Part shown: piece by piece, positions 25,301 to 39,036 of the stretch | How the letters are laid out: each line of letters opens with the position of its first letter | How positions within the stretch are numbered: the first letter of the stretch is position 1 | DNA from: Varroa destructor | Lineage: Eukaryota > Arthropoda > Arachnida > Mesostigmata > Varroidae | Direction: 5' to 3' | DNA length: 64,000 nt | NCBI RefSeq assembly: GCF_002443255.2 | Contig: NW_019211454.1 | Location: 571,936 to 635,935, forward strand | Notes under the pieces: generated by a model | The model's input: the letters and a program-made list of their open reading frames with translations, nothing else | The model's database searches: none | What the model was told of the DNA's origin: nothing | Position numbers and translations under genes: made by a program

Positions 25301-26229
25301 GTTAACACAGTTTGAACTTACCTTTTACGCACACTTATACATACATGCACGCATATCTCATCTAGATAACTGTAAAGATTGCAGTATTATTAGAGAGAAA
25401 GAAAGATTTTAACGTTTCTAGTAGATACGTGCTATTCATTTGGCTTTCATACAGCGTGCAGCATAAGGTAGCCCATGCTCAAGGAATGAAATATGCTGAT
25501 GGAATTAGCGGGTCAACTGCAACCTATCATTGCCAAGTTTTGCGTCCCGGCATTCTACAGATTCGAAATGCTTGGGTAAAGATCACTATCAACCCTTGTT
25601 TTACTATTGTCAGCGTTGTCTTTCACTGCCCATATTGCTAAGCAGTAAAAAACAGGAAAAAAACTAAGATTGAAAATAGAGTTTAATAATCTCTAATGGA
25701 ATATGAATGGAACCGGTAACGTACGGCAATCCGCAGATCACCGTTCGTTATAGGTTCCGTCTGTTAAAAGTATTGCTTCTGTCATTTTGCTCAGTAATAG
25801 TAAACTAAGTAAATCAATGTCATCTATTTTTTTAATAACTTTACTGACAAACAGAAACAAGATAAATATGCGCCTATAGTATGATACGTTTTAGTTAAGT
25901 CAAATGATTTTATAGCCGTCCCTAGCTGGATGTTACCTTGGACCCTATTACAATTCGTTGAAATTAACCATGCAACATATTAAAAAGTAATAGAATTCTT
26001 AGCACATTCCAAATAAAAAAAATCAAAGTAGTAGAGTGTATGTATTGTATAAATGTCGTGCAGATTTAACAAGAGTTCGGAAGGTATTCAACAAGAAATA
26101 TTTGAGGTTATTGTTAAAAAAAATAATTTGTACAAATCTTATGTCTTTTGGACAAGTAAATGGAACAATACCAACAATTGATTTTTTTGGAGGTTCTTTT
26201 GTAGTGACTTTTTGCCCTTGACTAATGCA

Positions 26230-26400
26230 CAAGAGCCAGGACTGCGTAACAGTTTTCGACCTTTATTACCCCTAGGCCTTTTACCGCTATTGGGACCCTG
26301 GGTCCCGCTTGTTCGGCCTCGTAGCCATGTGTCCCCTACAGTTCGGCTACGGTCCTTCTGCTGCTCCGGCTACAATGGAAACGGTTTCCCACTTCTAAAA
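26230..26400. other. GC-rich patch with palindrome
   Basis: About 170 bp are visibly richer in G+C than the surrounding DNA. They include the 15-bp palindrome gggaccctgggtccc at 26292-26306 and repeated gttcggc units. The plus frame 26212-26469 is open and rich in Pro and Leu, but the translation matches no family I recognise. It could be a remnant of a GC-rich exon or repeat. Confidence 0.35.
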
Positions 26401-29400
26401 AAACATCTCGTCAGGAGAACGATCTTCGAAAAAAATGTTCAGCACGGATGTTCAGATTCTAACATGTGATTTACGCGAAGTTGTGCTGTGACACAACTTT
26501 GCACCAGTTTGTGTCTCAAGATCTAAGGTAAAAACAGATGGACTAGGTAGTAGTCAACGGGTATTTTTTACCTAGCAATAGCATTAAGGAGTAGGAGATT
26601 GGTTAGAATTCTTAGATAAGGGGTTACTTAAACCATATTTGGAAACTAGGCAAATGTTAAATATATTAAACGTGTGTATCTGTACAGGATGTGACGTAAT
26701 ATGTCTCATGCGTTGCAATATCATCGACGAGCAGTCTCTTCTAGCAGGTGCGCTGATTTTTAAATATAAAATGTTCGAATTTCCACGTTTATATTGTCTA
26801 AGTGTATTGTTCCGAGCGTATATATCTGTATAATTGTTGAACGATGTAGAATTTTAAACATGTATCGATGTATCAAGAAACCTCAAATATATAGTTATCG
26901 TATGTAAGCAACAGTCGAATAATGTAAACTCACTCACACGTGAAAACCTCATGCTGAAAACATATTAAACTGTTGTAAAAGTGTCTTTAAATTATGACGA
27001 TCTTTTTGCTAAAAAAAATTCGGGTTCAAACGATGCCTTGGCTCTGAAGTTACTTTGTCGTATGAACTAAGCACCGAGCGTGTATTTTGTTTCTTAGCGA
27101 AATGTGTTACTTTCCCATCGATTAGGTAGACCACTATTTGTCACTTTCGCGCTCGGCAATAGCGCATAGATAGGCTGGCAGTCGGAGAAGGACTCGCACA
27201 CGTACAACGCCTGAACTCAGTTCAGTTATCATCTATAAATCGGATCGTACGGAATCCATCGAATTACGCAGTGCCTCGTTAAATATAACACAACTAGTAG
27301 AAATTGCTAAACGCTCGGTCCTCCCTGTTTAACTACACTTCCGTGAGCATGACCAATCATTATTCGTTCACGTGAATTGGTTCTTAATCAAGATACTTTA
27401 TTTGATCTCGAGTAAAGTATAGCAAAACTCAGTGATCTTATCTACGCTAATGCTTCGGTTGCGTAGGCTCTGACGAAAATCAAATATGAAAAGTTTAGGA
27501 ACAATTTCTAGGACGGATTTTCTAGTTTAGACTTACTTAACATGTTAATATAGTGACACGTTTTTGGTACATAACCATGCTCCTAGCTATCAGATCACTA
27601 CAACTTTTTCTCTGCTGTGACTTCATTGCACCTGACAAATCTATTTTCAGAATCAAATCATATTGTTGAGATCTCTCTGTTGAGAATTCCTATAGACGTC
27701 CAGTGAGTACACATTGACTGAACATGCTTCTATACTGACAATGAAGATCTCAAATACGCATGCAATGAAACATAGAACATAACATGCTTTCCGTACCTGT
27801 TAGTTTAGCCAAGAGTGAAGGGATGAACAATCGCGGCCAACACGACCTGTCACGTCGCCTTAGTGCGGCCTGTTACTAGGCCGTTCTGTAGCTAAGTTAT
27901 ACCTTCACTAGGGCGCAAACTAGTGGCTGGATCCATTGCACTGACGAATTTATGAAACGACGGGTAACATCCAGAGGAAATGACTTTCATGCTCTTTATC
28001 GAAAAAAAGAATCTCGTATACAGCGGGAACTGTGACTAAGGCGAGCGCTGATAACTTTCTTCTTTAGAGCTTTTGTTTCAGCATTTGCGGCCGGACAGTG
28101 CTGTTAACGCTACATTATGTCTATTGGATTTACCATTATATTTTATTGAATCAGAAGTGGGTCTTAGGGTTCGTCTTAGATTTTGTTAGAAGTCAAGTGA
28201 TAGTTGGAGCAAAAGCCCCGCTGTGATCTGATACTAGATACGGTTACAAATAAGGCTTCGTTATACTCTATTCGTTCATTTTCATTGCGTAACTGGCAAC
28301 TGGAATACACTTTGTTATTTGGTTAGTCAGAAATTAAGCTGACGTCATGATGGGCATCAGATCAAACCTAAACTATTCAAAATCACTCCCACTACAACTG
28401 AATAAGGCATAAAAAATAAGAATAGAATTTGGATTCCATATGTTGTACGTTTCACCTTTAGCTTCACGTTTCACCTATCGGATGAAATTCTTGGTGTTGG
28501 AGAAAAAATATTTTGGTTCAAATGGATTGAGTTCATACGGTTGACTTTGAATCCCAGAAAAATATCTCTATATTTCTATATACCTGTGTATTAAAATGAC
28601 AATACATAAACGATAAAGGCTTTCATGTATGCAGTAGCCAGGCAGTCATTCCCTTTAAGACAGTACAGAAAGCACACGGGCAAACGACATGTTTCTTCTA
28701 GGGTTAAGGGCTTCTAGCTTATTAGTTTCAAGCTTAAAAGAAACTTTAGGCAATCCAATATTGTCAAGATAAGGCATGCTTACGGCCAATGAATTTCTTT
28801 GCCTTCGATCAGCACTAACATGCAGAGCCGAGGTCGCGCTTGAGAAGAATAAACTTATATATGCATACCTAGCCTACTCACACACATTTTAATAGGATGA
28901 AGGTTACTTGTAGACTTCCAGCCTTGTCAGCTGTTGAAACGATGAGTATATGTGTATTGTGTTTGTGTTTGCATTAAAAGCGATTATTTAAGATATAATT
29001 TCATATGATTATGTTTTACGTTGGTCTGTTTGCTTGGTCTCGTAGAGTAGATATGTGATATAACTTACGGCAGACCCAAATATCTAATACTATAGGACGA
29101 AAGGGTTAACACTGAAAGAAAATCTCCCATAAAGTGCTCCCATAAAGCTAATCAGCAAAAAGATGTTTAGTATACAAATACTGTAACGTTATTTTTGAAT
29201 CTATCGTCCTATCTATTCTGCTATAGGAAAGCCTTATACAGAAAAAAATAAGGAAATAATAAACAATTAAACTTTGTACATACTAAGCATTTAATTAAGC
29301 TTATCTCTATTTTTGGTTGATAGTCTAGTAATCTAGTACTCAAATGTTGCGATCCCAACAGGAAACTGCATCAAAATAGGGATCGTTTTCATGAAACTCC

Positions 29401-32400
29401 AGAATGGAACAGCTCTACTAATTCGAACATTAGGTTAAACATTTAGGGTGCAAAAGTGCTAGCTTTAGTCTCTAATTATACATAGATTTTTGAAGAACCT
29501 TTCCATTGGGTATTAAAAAAATACGTCTTCTACTGAAGCAAATATTAGGAGCAAAACGCTGATCTGAAAGTCTGAAACAACTCTTCGCTCTCGTTTCGCC
29601 AAAGCTTACAGCCACCAAGGTTATTTCACCATTTTAAAACTGGTCTTCAAGCAATCGTTGTCATACTTTGCCGTTTTGACGAATTATATCGCGTCGACAT
29701 ATTTGTTAACACACGAAATGCTTCTGTGGCTAAAAGACACAAAAAAAGAGTTCTGAATGCTCTATCCAGAGACATGCCAAAAATGGCCAAATTAGGTCAT
29801 GCTCCTGTTCATTCAAAGTAAAAAGTCCGACAAAAACATACCTAATTTATCATGACGCGATGTCCCGTCGTACGCTGTAAAAGTCAACGGTGACAATATC
29901 GTACGTTGCTGAGCACATTTTATCTCTCCGCACTTCAACAGGAAATACCTGAGAGATTTACAGACCGACAAGAAGAAGGAACCTTTCATGAGGGGCGCCT
30001 CAATACGGGGGAATCCCACGAGGCTAGGCACAAAACGGCTTCCTAAACAAGCCTGCGGGGCAAAACTTTCGATAAACAAAATGGCGCAGTGAAACAAAGC
30101 TGAGGCAAAACACTGGGCGTCAGAAGCTTGCAAAACATCGTACTTTTTCGGAGGAGTTCATTTCACATTTAAGGCTAAACACAGTATGGGGTAAGGATGT
30201 AAAAAATTAATCTTATGAAAAGAATCAAAACAAGGATGGGCTCAGGTGATTTTCTATGGAAGTTTTGTAAACGTTTTTAGATTAATAATACAACTTTGTC
30301 GTAAGATCATTTGAAATGCCTTTGATGTCAAAATGGGAAAATGCACAGCACTCATTATATAGAGTGTCATAAAGATATATAGAGTCCTAGGATCGAGATT
30401 AAGCACATTGAAACTTAAACATTTTTAGATCATGCTCATACTCGAATATTTAGTGATTCAGTGGATCGCCAATGTATCAGTGATATTTTTATTACTTTTA
30501 AGTACATTAAATATTTTTGAGCCGACTACCTTATTCTAGTCAAACTCTATGAAAATAGTTTTTAGATAGAGCTTCGGGTTCTTCATTTCAAGTTCCTAAA
30601 TATAAATCAAACGGTTCGGGCTATTAATATGACTGGTACTCGCAAAGTACATGGGTAGAGCAATTTTTCCGGACCGATTCACACTGCGAAATCAATCATA
30701 GTATTTAAAGCAACTTTGACAATTTTTGCTCGCTAAATAAAACCACTCATAGAACTTATGGAAAAATATATATTAAAACAATTATAAAAAAATATATATA
30801 TTTGTGTTATATTGTGTAGTATTCGGTAGCAACGGTCCTTTGGGTTAGCGAAACTGCAACTTGTGCACAAAAAAAAAATGCAAAAAAAAATATGCGATTA
30901 CATGCTTTACAAGTATTTAATTTGTTAAAATTTTTTTTACTTTGGTTTAGATGAAAAATGTTATTACTTTTTAAAATAATGCCTTCGAGGTTTCTCGTAC
31001 CGCTTTATAGCTACTTAACAGGGCCATGACATTCACATATCATTCTTATTACGGCATTTTCTTGTTTACTATTAGCATATATGAGCAGACCTGCGTAAAA
31101 AGCACTCTTTTTAACATCTGCCTCCAACTAGCTCTACTTTGAAGACTCAATACTGCAATAAAGATCACTCACAGAAATAAGGATAAGCAGAATAAGGGAC
31201 AGGACAAGCAGCAACAGGGTGATCACAAAAACATTTTCCACGAATTGTATAGCCTCAAACAGAGCGTACCGTTGATTATTCTTCTGGGTATCAAGACCCC
31301 ATTAAATTGATTCGGATAAATATTGCAATAATCAATAATTACGGTTATTAAAACCATATATATATGTTTATTTTTTATGATTATTTTATAATTATATTAA
31401 CAAATGATTGCTAAATACGCATACAACTACTGGCATTGATTTATTTTTCGAAGATGCTTAGGTCAGAATTAATAGATGTTAATTAATAAAGTGCTGAAAA
31501 AGTTTTAAGACACGAACAAACCTGTGAAATGATCGCTCTTCAGTGTTTACTATGTTAACCGCAACAATACTTCGCGCAAAGCATAAGGAGAATGTCCTAT
31601 TCTACTCACTGGCTGTTGACATAAATATTCCTCCATTGCAACTCGTATCCTATGGCAGAGGGGTCAGTTGTTGGCTACGCGTAAATATATTACGTCAGCT
31701 TACAGCTATTTCGTCGTCAATAGTGGTGAAATCTCTTGAGGGAAGAATAGAATAGGGAACGAATAGAACTCTCTCGTTGTCTTGTCTGCACTTTTACCAG
31801 CACTAGAGCAGGAAATCGGGCAGTGTTTAAATAGGTGGTGTCTTCATAGCTTAAATGCGGCGCAGCTTCCAACAAACAGTCTCAGAATTATGAGTGCAAA
31901 TGTTGCGTAAATACTACTCGCAGTGGCTAAATTGGTACCGCTCAAGATTGGCCCTTCCAAGCCTCAAAAACAGACAACTTGCCATCAGATTTGAAGCTCT
32001 AAATATTTGTTAAAACAGACGAAACGACCTACTGCGTCAGTGTTGAAGCTGTGGTCCATTGATCGAAATTAGGGTTGACACGCCTGTCAAAGACCATTGG
32101 AACCGAATGGACACAAACTAATTGGCGAGCAAAACAAACTCAAATATTATTTCAACGTAATGGTTTCGTCATTATCAGCAATCATTTAAATCATATAAAC
32201 TCGGCTAAATATTTGTGGGCCTTATGTGGACAGCAGTATCAAAGCTGCAATATCACGAATATTTATTGATTAGAAAAGAACAGAACACGCCCATAAATCC
32301 AGAACTGCATGCCTGCTTTATCGATAACAGAGCATAAAGCTATTCTTGCAATGTTAATGCTCATGGCCGAGTGCTTCCTACTAAGCCTGTCACATAGAGC

Positions 32401-32595
32401 TTCCGCAAAAAAAATAGCAATGCCTCTACTTAGACTTACGTTTAAAAAAGGTCATAATGAATGGAATTATAATCGAAAAATTCTGCGAATCGTTCCCGGA
32501 TCTCAGCCAGTGATACCGGTAAAACAAATATGACAGGCTCAAAAAAGTGTGTTTCGCTTTAAAATATTGATCTATGTTTAGTAGATTCATGATTT

Positions 32596-32612
32596 AAAAA
32601 AAAAAAAAAAAA
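32596..32612. repeat. A17 homopolymer
   Basis: Seventeen consecutive A residues. No adjacent retroelement 3' end was recognised, so it is not assigned as a poly(A) tail. Confidence 0.9.
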
Positions 32613-35600
32613 CTACTTGAAATATGGCGTCACATAAACTACGCTCTCGAAACACGGAACTACGTCGAATACGATTCTGCTGTTCTCTGTAAATACGAAC
32701 TATCAGGAGGCGTTTTTCTGCACGCATATAAGTAAAACTCCTTCAAAAATTACGTTCAGTCTTCAGCACTAACTATCATTCTATGTCAAGAGAATTTAAA
32801 TTAAAAATTTTTAGACATTAAAATTGCTCGTCCTTTAGTATTTCGATTTGTTGAGATAATAATATTATGGCTTTCCATCTTTCGCTGAAGTTCGTTAGCA
32901 ACTTGTGATGATAACGCCTGACAGATAAGATTGTGCCAAAGGACAGTTATTCGAAAAATGGTTTGCCGATATATTAGGGTGCTTCCCAATAATAAAGCGA
33001 ATTTGTTTCAGAAGCTTGACTCGATATAAACTGCTCTTTCATAAAGTCCGTTTATATTAGAGTAGCTATACGACCAAACAGCTGAGGCTTATCGATTCTG
33101 AAGGTGGTAGTTAAAAAACGTAAAAATTGGCACTTTATGTTTATCTTGAGTGTAGGTTCACAAAGGCCGGCTTCTGTTAAAGCTTTTGTCTCTAATAGTT
33201 GTAAAATGGGCATAAATACGCGGTTATTTTTCAAAATTTTTTAAAAACCCTGATATGGAAAACATTTCGCTTTAGCCATCTAGACAGAACATGTAACGAT
33301 ACCCACATACTTTGTTAATGAAATGCCAAAACGGGTTAGTTTGTACCTAGTACATTAACAAAATCTCTAGATGCCAAATCGTTTTTAACCATCGATCACG
33401 TTAAATGTCTTCTCTTTGTAAACATGCTAGATCACTGCCTTATACATACGTTTCACTATCTCAGACAGCAAGCGTCTGCTCAACATTCGTTGTAGCTACA
33501 ATTACTTGAACTCAAAGCCACACTGACTCTTGATTCTTCTGCAAGCTCAGGCTATTCAACGTGATGGAATGTTAAATACACATTTACTCTAAGGAGATAC
33601 AAATTAATTAACTATAATAAGATGGGATATTTTTAGGAGGTGTACCATTAAGACGCTGAACGTGTTAGTTTTCGCTAGCCACAATTTCATGTAATAAAAA
33701 TGGCGATCCTCGAGCGTCAGACGCGCCTGTTACATCCAGCATCACCGGCTAGATAAGGAGGCAATTAGATAATATAACGTCCACTTATCTTCGTTCTTTA
33801 TTCACTGCCCCCCCGAATTCCCGCAGAATAACAACTAAGGAAATCTTGAAATGCCATGAATAGCTTCTATTATTGGAATATAGTATGAACAAAAGCTATG
33901 TTTTACATTCTATGCAACAGGCTTATCGCTTATCGTCTATGTAACGATTGTTACTATTTATGTCGGTATACGTATGAAGAACCGGTAATTCAACTGTATA
34001 AAGAGAAATCTTTAGTAAAATTCATCAAGCACACCTTAACGTAGAACACGCATTGAAGTTATCAGTAATCGTCCCAGGCGTGTGTAACACATAGAGTAAA
34101 TAGGTTTGCCGCAGCCGCAGTTGCCGTGTGCAACCTCTGCCAACGGTTACTTTGAAGCAAATCGAACTCAGACAAGTGTCCGTCAAAGTGGTCAACGCAA
34201 ATGTCGGCATCTACTTGAAATCCTCATTCAACGTCATCAACCAACCATACTGATGACCATAAAAAGCAAACAAAAACTTTGCCGTGTTTCTATTTAATAG
34301 AAAATACGCCGTCTCATTAGCCTAATCAATAGGCCCTCCTCAAGCAGTTTTCATTATAGTAGACCTTATCAGTCCCAAACTAAAACTAAAAGTCTTTCAT
34401 GATTGTTTTTGGTCGGTGCACAGGCTGCCCTATTGAGCGTGAATGGGGTACGTCATCTGATTTTAGCTCATCTTTTCGGTAAACTCATAAATTGTTAGGA
34501 TTTAGTCTCTTTTTTCACCAATGCCGGCAACAATCTCAGATATATCCTGCTACTCATTCACACTGAGATGCATTCTCCTTTGAAACCCACCGACCTACAC
34601 AAGTTTGTCTGAACAAAGTTTTTCTTTTCAGCTAACTCAATTGGAATGTGATCGTGGCAAAAATCTGTGAAAGAATTACTTTGAACCTTCATCTTTGAGA
34701 CGCACTTTTAACTTTGTTTGTTTTCTGCTGTTTGATGTTATTGCATTGAACACACAGGGCGGAACTGAGCAGAGGGAAAAGCACCACAAGAACACATTAT
34801 AAGTAGTCGTCCGATTACAGGGCGATCCAAGTGATTTGGCCCGTCTGTTGTAGCAGGCGTGGATGCATCTACCTGTTATTCTTGAGGCTAGAAGAAAATC
34901 AGTTTTTTTTTTTTGTCACGGCGAAAATGGTATATCGTTTTCATAATTTAGATAGATTTAGCGCGATATGAATCCTGCCAAAGCTAGAAACTTCTTCTTT
35001 ATTCGAATTCAACGGTACATGGTATTGGCAGTTTGTATGCAGTTTCTGAAAAACTCAGTTTCGACAGTACTAAAACACTCGAAAACAGTACTAAAACTAT
35101 TCAAAATGGCTTAAGAAGCTATTATTCATATATCAGAATATCTGATATAGAAGTAATACCGTTTTGGAAACGAGAATATCAGTCGCCAATTCGCTCGTCT
35201 AAATAGGCTTCAATGGTGAATCCTTTTAGACTTTTTTGCGCCTCCTAAGCGTTTCGACCGTTTTAAGTTCTTGTATTATCTCTCGGCCTGATCTCAGCTC
35301 AGAATTTCATTCTTCTAGAAGTTGTTTATTTTGATTATTTAAACGACACTTTAGCGAGTTTGCACGATTGTCGAGAAATGTTACTAGCAGATTAAAGAAT
35401 AAACATCATAAAATGAGCGATTCAAATTCTGAGTTGAAGCTATGATGACTATCAATGGTGGTTAGGGATGTGACGTTTAGCACATGCTTTGGTGAATGTA
35501 TGTAATTTCTTACATACAGTCTCAAAAAACTTTGAGCTTAAATGGATCGCCTTGTATAAATCTTGCTCCTATTTATGTTTACAGTAAGAAAGCTTAACTT

Positions 35601-36924
35601 ACTAAAGACATTTTTGCTGATGTCTTCGTTTCTACTTAGTGTCATTGAATTAAATTAAATACATTATAGAGTAGAAGATTGTCGTATTTGCACAAAAAGG
35701 GTGTGTGCGTAACCGAGAAATATCATGTATTACTAAGAACGTGCATCACTAAGATATCAATAATAGAGTTTGGTGGAGGACTATCTATCCGCATTTGTCT
35801 ACTCGTTTGGCGCGCATAAACGTTGTTTATCTGTTCAGCTCGCGCTATGGCCTAAGAAAGAAAATAGAAAATCTAGCGTTGATCCAATCTCACAGGCTGT
35901 TCAATAAGATAGGACGAAAACGAATAGGTTTTTACTATCTAAGAGAGCAAAGATTCGGGTGTGCGAAACGTATGCTCTGCTTTGTGCCTGCTGCTCTGTA
36001 CCACAACAAGACCAGTAGACAATCGTGTGATAACCGCAGCAGCGTTTGCGATGACGAAACGATACTGTTTGCAATAATGTTTGTTTTTGGAACCTTACAA
36101 TTTACATAACGAGTTGATTTATTACAGTGACGCTCTGCAAGGGTAGCACAAAATATTATGGTAGAATAGTACGATTATTTGTCACTGTAGTTTTCTATTT
36201 GATATCAATGTAAGTAAGGTTCTCTCGGCAAAAGCGGCACAAGACTTAGAACAAGAACAAGTAATGCGCATTATCAGCAATATAAACATAAAGCTAACGA
36301 AATTCTGAACGAGACTGTTCCTAGCGTTTTTGATCATCGCGGTAGTCACCGTAGTCCGACTTTCAGGGTAAGCACGTTTTGGGCGACATATTGTTTTTAG
36401 GCTCTCTTCTTCGTTGAAAAAACAGTCGAGTGTAAGAGTGTACTATTAATTTTACGTAGCTACGTTGAAAACTATGTTTAACTTACCTGGTAGCTGTTCA
36501 TAGATCGTATAATACATGAATAGCAAACCACAAAAACTACTAGTTACATTGCTTTTTACTATTTAACTTGCGTCTTTTTTCCAATATCTTTTCTTCATGC
36601 ATGTTTGATATCAGATTCATAAATACGCATACGACTACTGAATATTGCCTATATATATTACCAAAATTTCTACCGAAAGTTATTTACACTCTTAGATTGA
36701 TAAGCAAATATTTGAGCTACAGGATTTTTGGACGGTGCAGATCATATGTGCCGATCAAAAGTGTTATGGAATTTGTCCGGAATAGAATGCCCAAAAACCC
36801 TCTCTTGTTATTTTCTGCGCACGATTAGAAAACCACGCGAAGGAGAACGCTTTGCAGAATATATTAACGGAGTGTTTAAATACTAGAAAAGTGATAAAAA
36901 CTTTATATATATAATTTTCCCTAT

Positions 36925-37000
36925 GATGGCTTTGCGGGTAACGTACTGGACTGCTAATTTCGGGGGGTACGTTCTTGTATAGATGCGAACCCCGGCATAG
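36925..37000 (+). pseudogene. tRNA-like remnant (tRNA pseudogene or tRNA-derived SINE head)
   Basis: A box-A-like segment (tggctttgcgggtaacg, about 36928) is followed by ctggactgctaat at 36947-36959. That segment resembles a tRNA anticodon arm with a GCT-type serine anticodon. About 55 bp after box A comes gatgcgaacccc at 36981-36992, close to a box B consensus. The 5' and 3' ends do not form a convincing acceptor stem. The anticodon stem is also poor on its 3' side, so this is not a working tRNA gene. A tRNA-derived SINE is the alternative. Confidence 0.45.
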
Positions 37001-37744
37001 ACACACTTCGTTTTGTGGCGAAAGGCCAACAGCGATACCGGACGAAAAACTCATATGTGGTATGTTCTGTCCGTTTTAAATTCGGTAGAGTTATTCAATT
37101 TGTTTATTCATTTTATACTTAGTCAGCTGTAGTCTATTAAGGAGGCTTTCTTTACAAAGAAACAAGGCCTCTATACAGTTTATTTGTGATGCACACACAT
37201 GCAAATATGTGCGTATACTACCTTACCCAACTCCAACAGACCGCGTTTGTCGCTACGACATTCGTTCCTGGTAATAGATAGATGAAGATTTGTTTTGATC
37301 GTTGATACTGTGGCGTAAATTTAGGACATGACATTTACAAAGGTGATAAGAACTAATCGGGTCAATAGGAAAGGTCAAAATTTATCAAAGTATCACGTTT
37401 TGTTGCGTACGCAAACGGCAGGTCGAGGTTGCCCGCAATGCAAAATCGACAACTTTCTGGGAGGTTGAAATCTCATTGAACCTCCCAAAAAGCTAACAGC
37501 AGTCTTTTAAGTTTAAATGAAGCGAATATGAGGAGTTGTGGAGCAAATAATCCAATTAAAGGGTCCATTAGCGAGATCTTCAAATGGTTCAATGAGAAAT
37601 TTAATTATCCTGCTATTTAGTGGGTCTAGCTGGATGTATCAATACATGACACGTTTCGCATATAAGCAAAATCGAAATTGTGCGTTATATCTAAGCACAT
37701 GCAGGCAGGTTTCTATATAGATGAACAGTTCTAATGGACGACGC

Positions 37745-37764
37745 GCGTCTCAGCAATGAGACGC
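37745..37764. repeat. 8-bp hairpin with GCAA loop
   Basis: The arms gcgtctca and tgagacgc enclose gcaa, a GNRA-type tetraloop if transcribed on the + strand. It is short and may be chance. Confidence 0.7.
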
Positions 37765-38128
37765 CTTTCAGCTGTAAATGGCCATTTATTTTCAGGTGGT
37801 ACTTATCTGAGTGCATTCTTTTACCATTTCGAGACACCTTCAGATGAACTTTGTATGCTAGCCGGTTGAATACAGAACGTCCTTTACATACTTTTTGCAC
37901 TTGCAGTTCATCGTGCTGGTCGAGGGACTAGGCCATACGAAAGTTTTGACAATATATATTGCTTTAACAAAATAACTCCGACGGTGATCTAGTCATTACG
38001 CTAGGAATCAATACAGTATACTAATAGCAATAGTAATTGCCGACATAACGATGTTACTGAGATGCCTTAGTTTTTCTTAACAACATGCATCTAATCATTA
38101 TCATCTACACATATATAACATATGGGTA

Positions 38129-38165
<37 letters not shown>

Positions 38166-38171
38166 TATATA
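38129..38171. repeat. (AT)n microsatellite
   Basis: About 21 AT units with a single G interruption at 38147. Confidence 0.97.
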
Positions 38172-38599
38172 ATGCTATTATATTTCTAGGGACTGCAAAA
38201 GTTAGTATTGTAATCTGATTGAGCCTCGAGCTATAAACTCTGCTATAAACTGCTATAAACTCTTACCATCCAATCGGACTACCCAGTTGCCCCGTTATTC
38301 TTTTGCCGTGCAGATATCCTTCTGTGTATTGTCGCAGTTCCTACTTGCGCGACAAGGCACACAGTCGTCTTATTAGGTATTTCTTTACGTACAGATCTAT
38401 CAGCCGTCAACTTATTTTGTTCTTTCCACATAGATGCTGCAATTTTGTACCTCGCATAGCTTAGAGCATCTGCCTATATACCTCGTCAAAATCAATCCGT
38501 CAAAAACAAGCTTTTATATCAATTTTGTCAATAAATACTCTCTAAGTGATTACTAATAAATTCCGTTCCAATACTAGATTCGTACTTGTTTGTAATATA

Positions 38600-39036
38600 A
38601 TCACCGAAAGTGATACACACCAAAGGGAATGATTCGTTCCTTTAACGAAAGCCAGCTACGATCCCTTCTAATGCACTCTACAATGTGCACACATTTCCCG
38701 CCGTTACCTCACGCACATTGATTTCGTTTCCAGTGAACATTAGGTTACGAAGCCGTTTTCACGATTCGCGAACTTAGTCTCGGCCATCGTCTTCAGGGAC
38801 AGTCCGCGTGGTAGACCAAGTTTGTGTTGCTTAATCAACAACGCCACGAATTACTCGTCCACGAACTATTTGAGTCCGAGAGCGGCACACCCTTCTCTTC
38901 CAAATACAACATATCGTTTTCTAGTTTTTCTAACAAATATTCATCCTATTATTGTGACTGATACGTTCTCTCGTAGTTTCGCAACACAGCTAGTCACTTT
39001 TATGCAAGGCGTGCCTTCATCGTTTCATATCCAGTT
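38600..39036 (-). mobile_element. Ty3/Gypsy-type reverse transcriptase fragment 1, decayed
   Basis: The minus-strand translation shows the approach to a Gypsy-type reverse transcriptase in order. A degraded EGTPCIKV block is at about 39010-39020. Then LENDMLYLEEKGV runs into SDS..SWTS at about 38852-38925; this corresponds to the family's serine-and-tryptophan motif at the start of the domain. About 70 codons further on, IIPFGVYHF at 38604-38641 corresponds to the conserved PFG block. The spacing matches the family. Several stops and frame changes lie between the blocks. No long terminal repeats, protease or integrase were found, so it is a non-functional fragment. The plus-strand open frame at 38822-39076 is its shadow. 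Confidence 0.68.

Larger units (their letters stand above)
19113..36920. other. Long region without a supported gene
   Basis: No gene was recognised here. The DNA is AT-rich with frequent stops in all frames. Structures seen are the palindromes at 20098-20130, 20646-20691 and 21403-21433, a TAATA-type run at 22298-22323, a GC-rich patch at 26230-26400, and an A17 run at 32596-32612. Open frames such as 29813-30133 (-) and 35795-36109 (+) show no domain. A stretch near 19440-19750 has a vaguely transposase-like minus-strand translation that could not be confirmed. Confidence 0.5.
37001..38599. other. Non-coding stretch with simple repeats
   Basis: No gene was recognised. It contains a GCAA-loop hairpin at 37745-37764, an 8-bp gggaggtt/aacctccc pair at about 37460-37490, the AT microsatellite at 38129-38171, and tandem tgctataaac units around 38230-38262. 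Confidence 0.55.

Noticed and set aside
29813..30133. 106-codon minus-strand frame in a mildly GC-richer stretch
   Set aside because: No recognisable domain on either strand.
32970..33000. ttagggtgcttcccaataat, possibly a transposon end
   Set aside because: No second end or transposase was recognised within about 1.5 kb.
35795..36109. 104-codon plus-strand frame
   Set aside because: No domain or homologous pattern was recognised.
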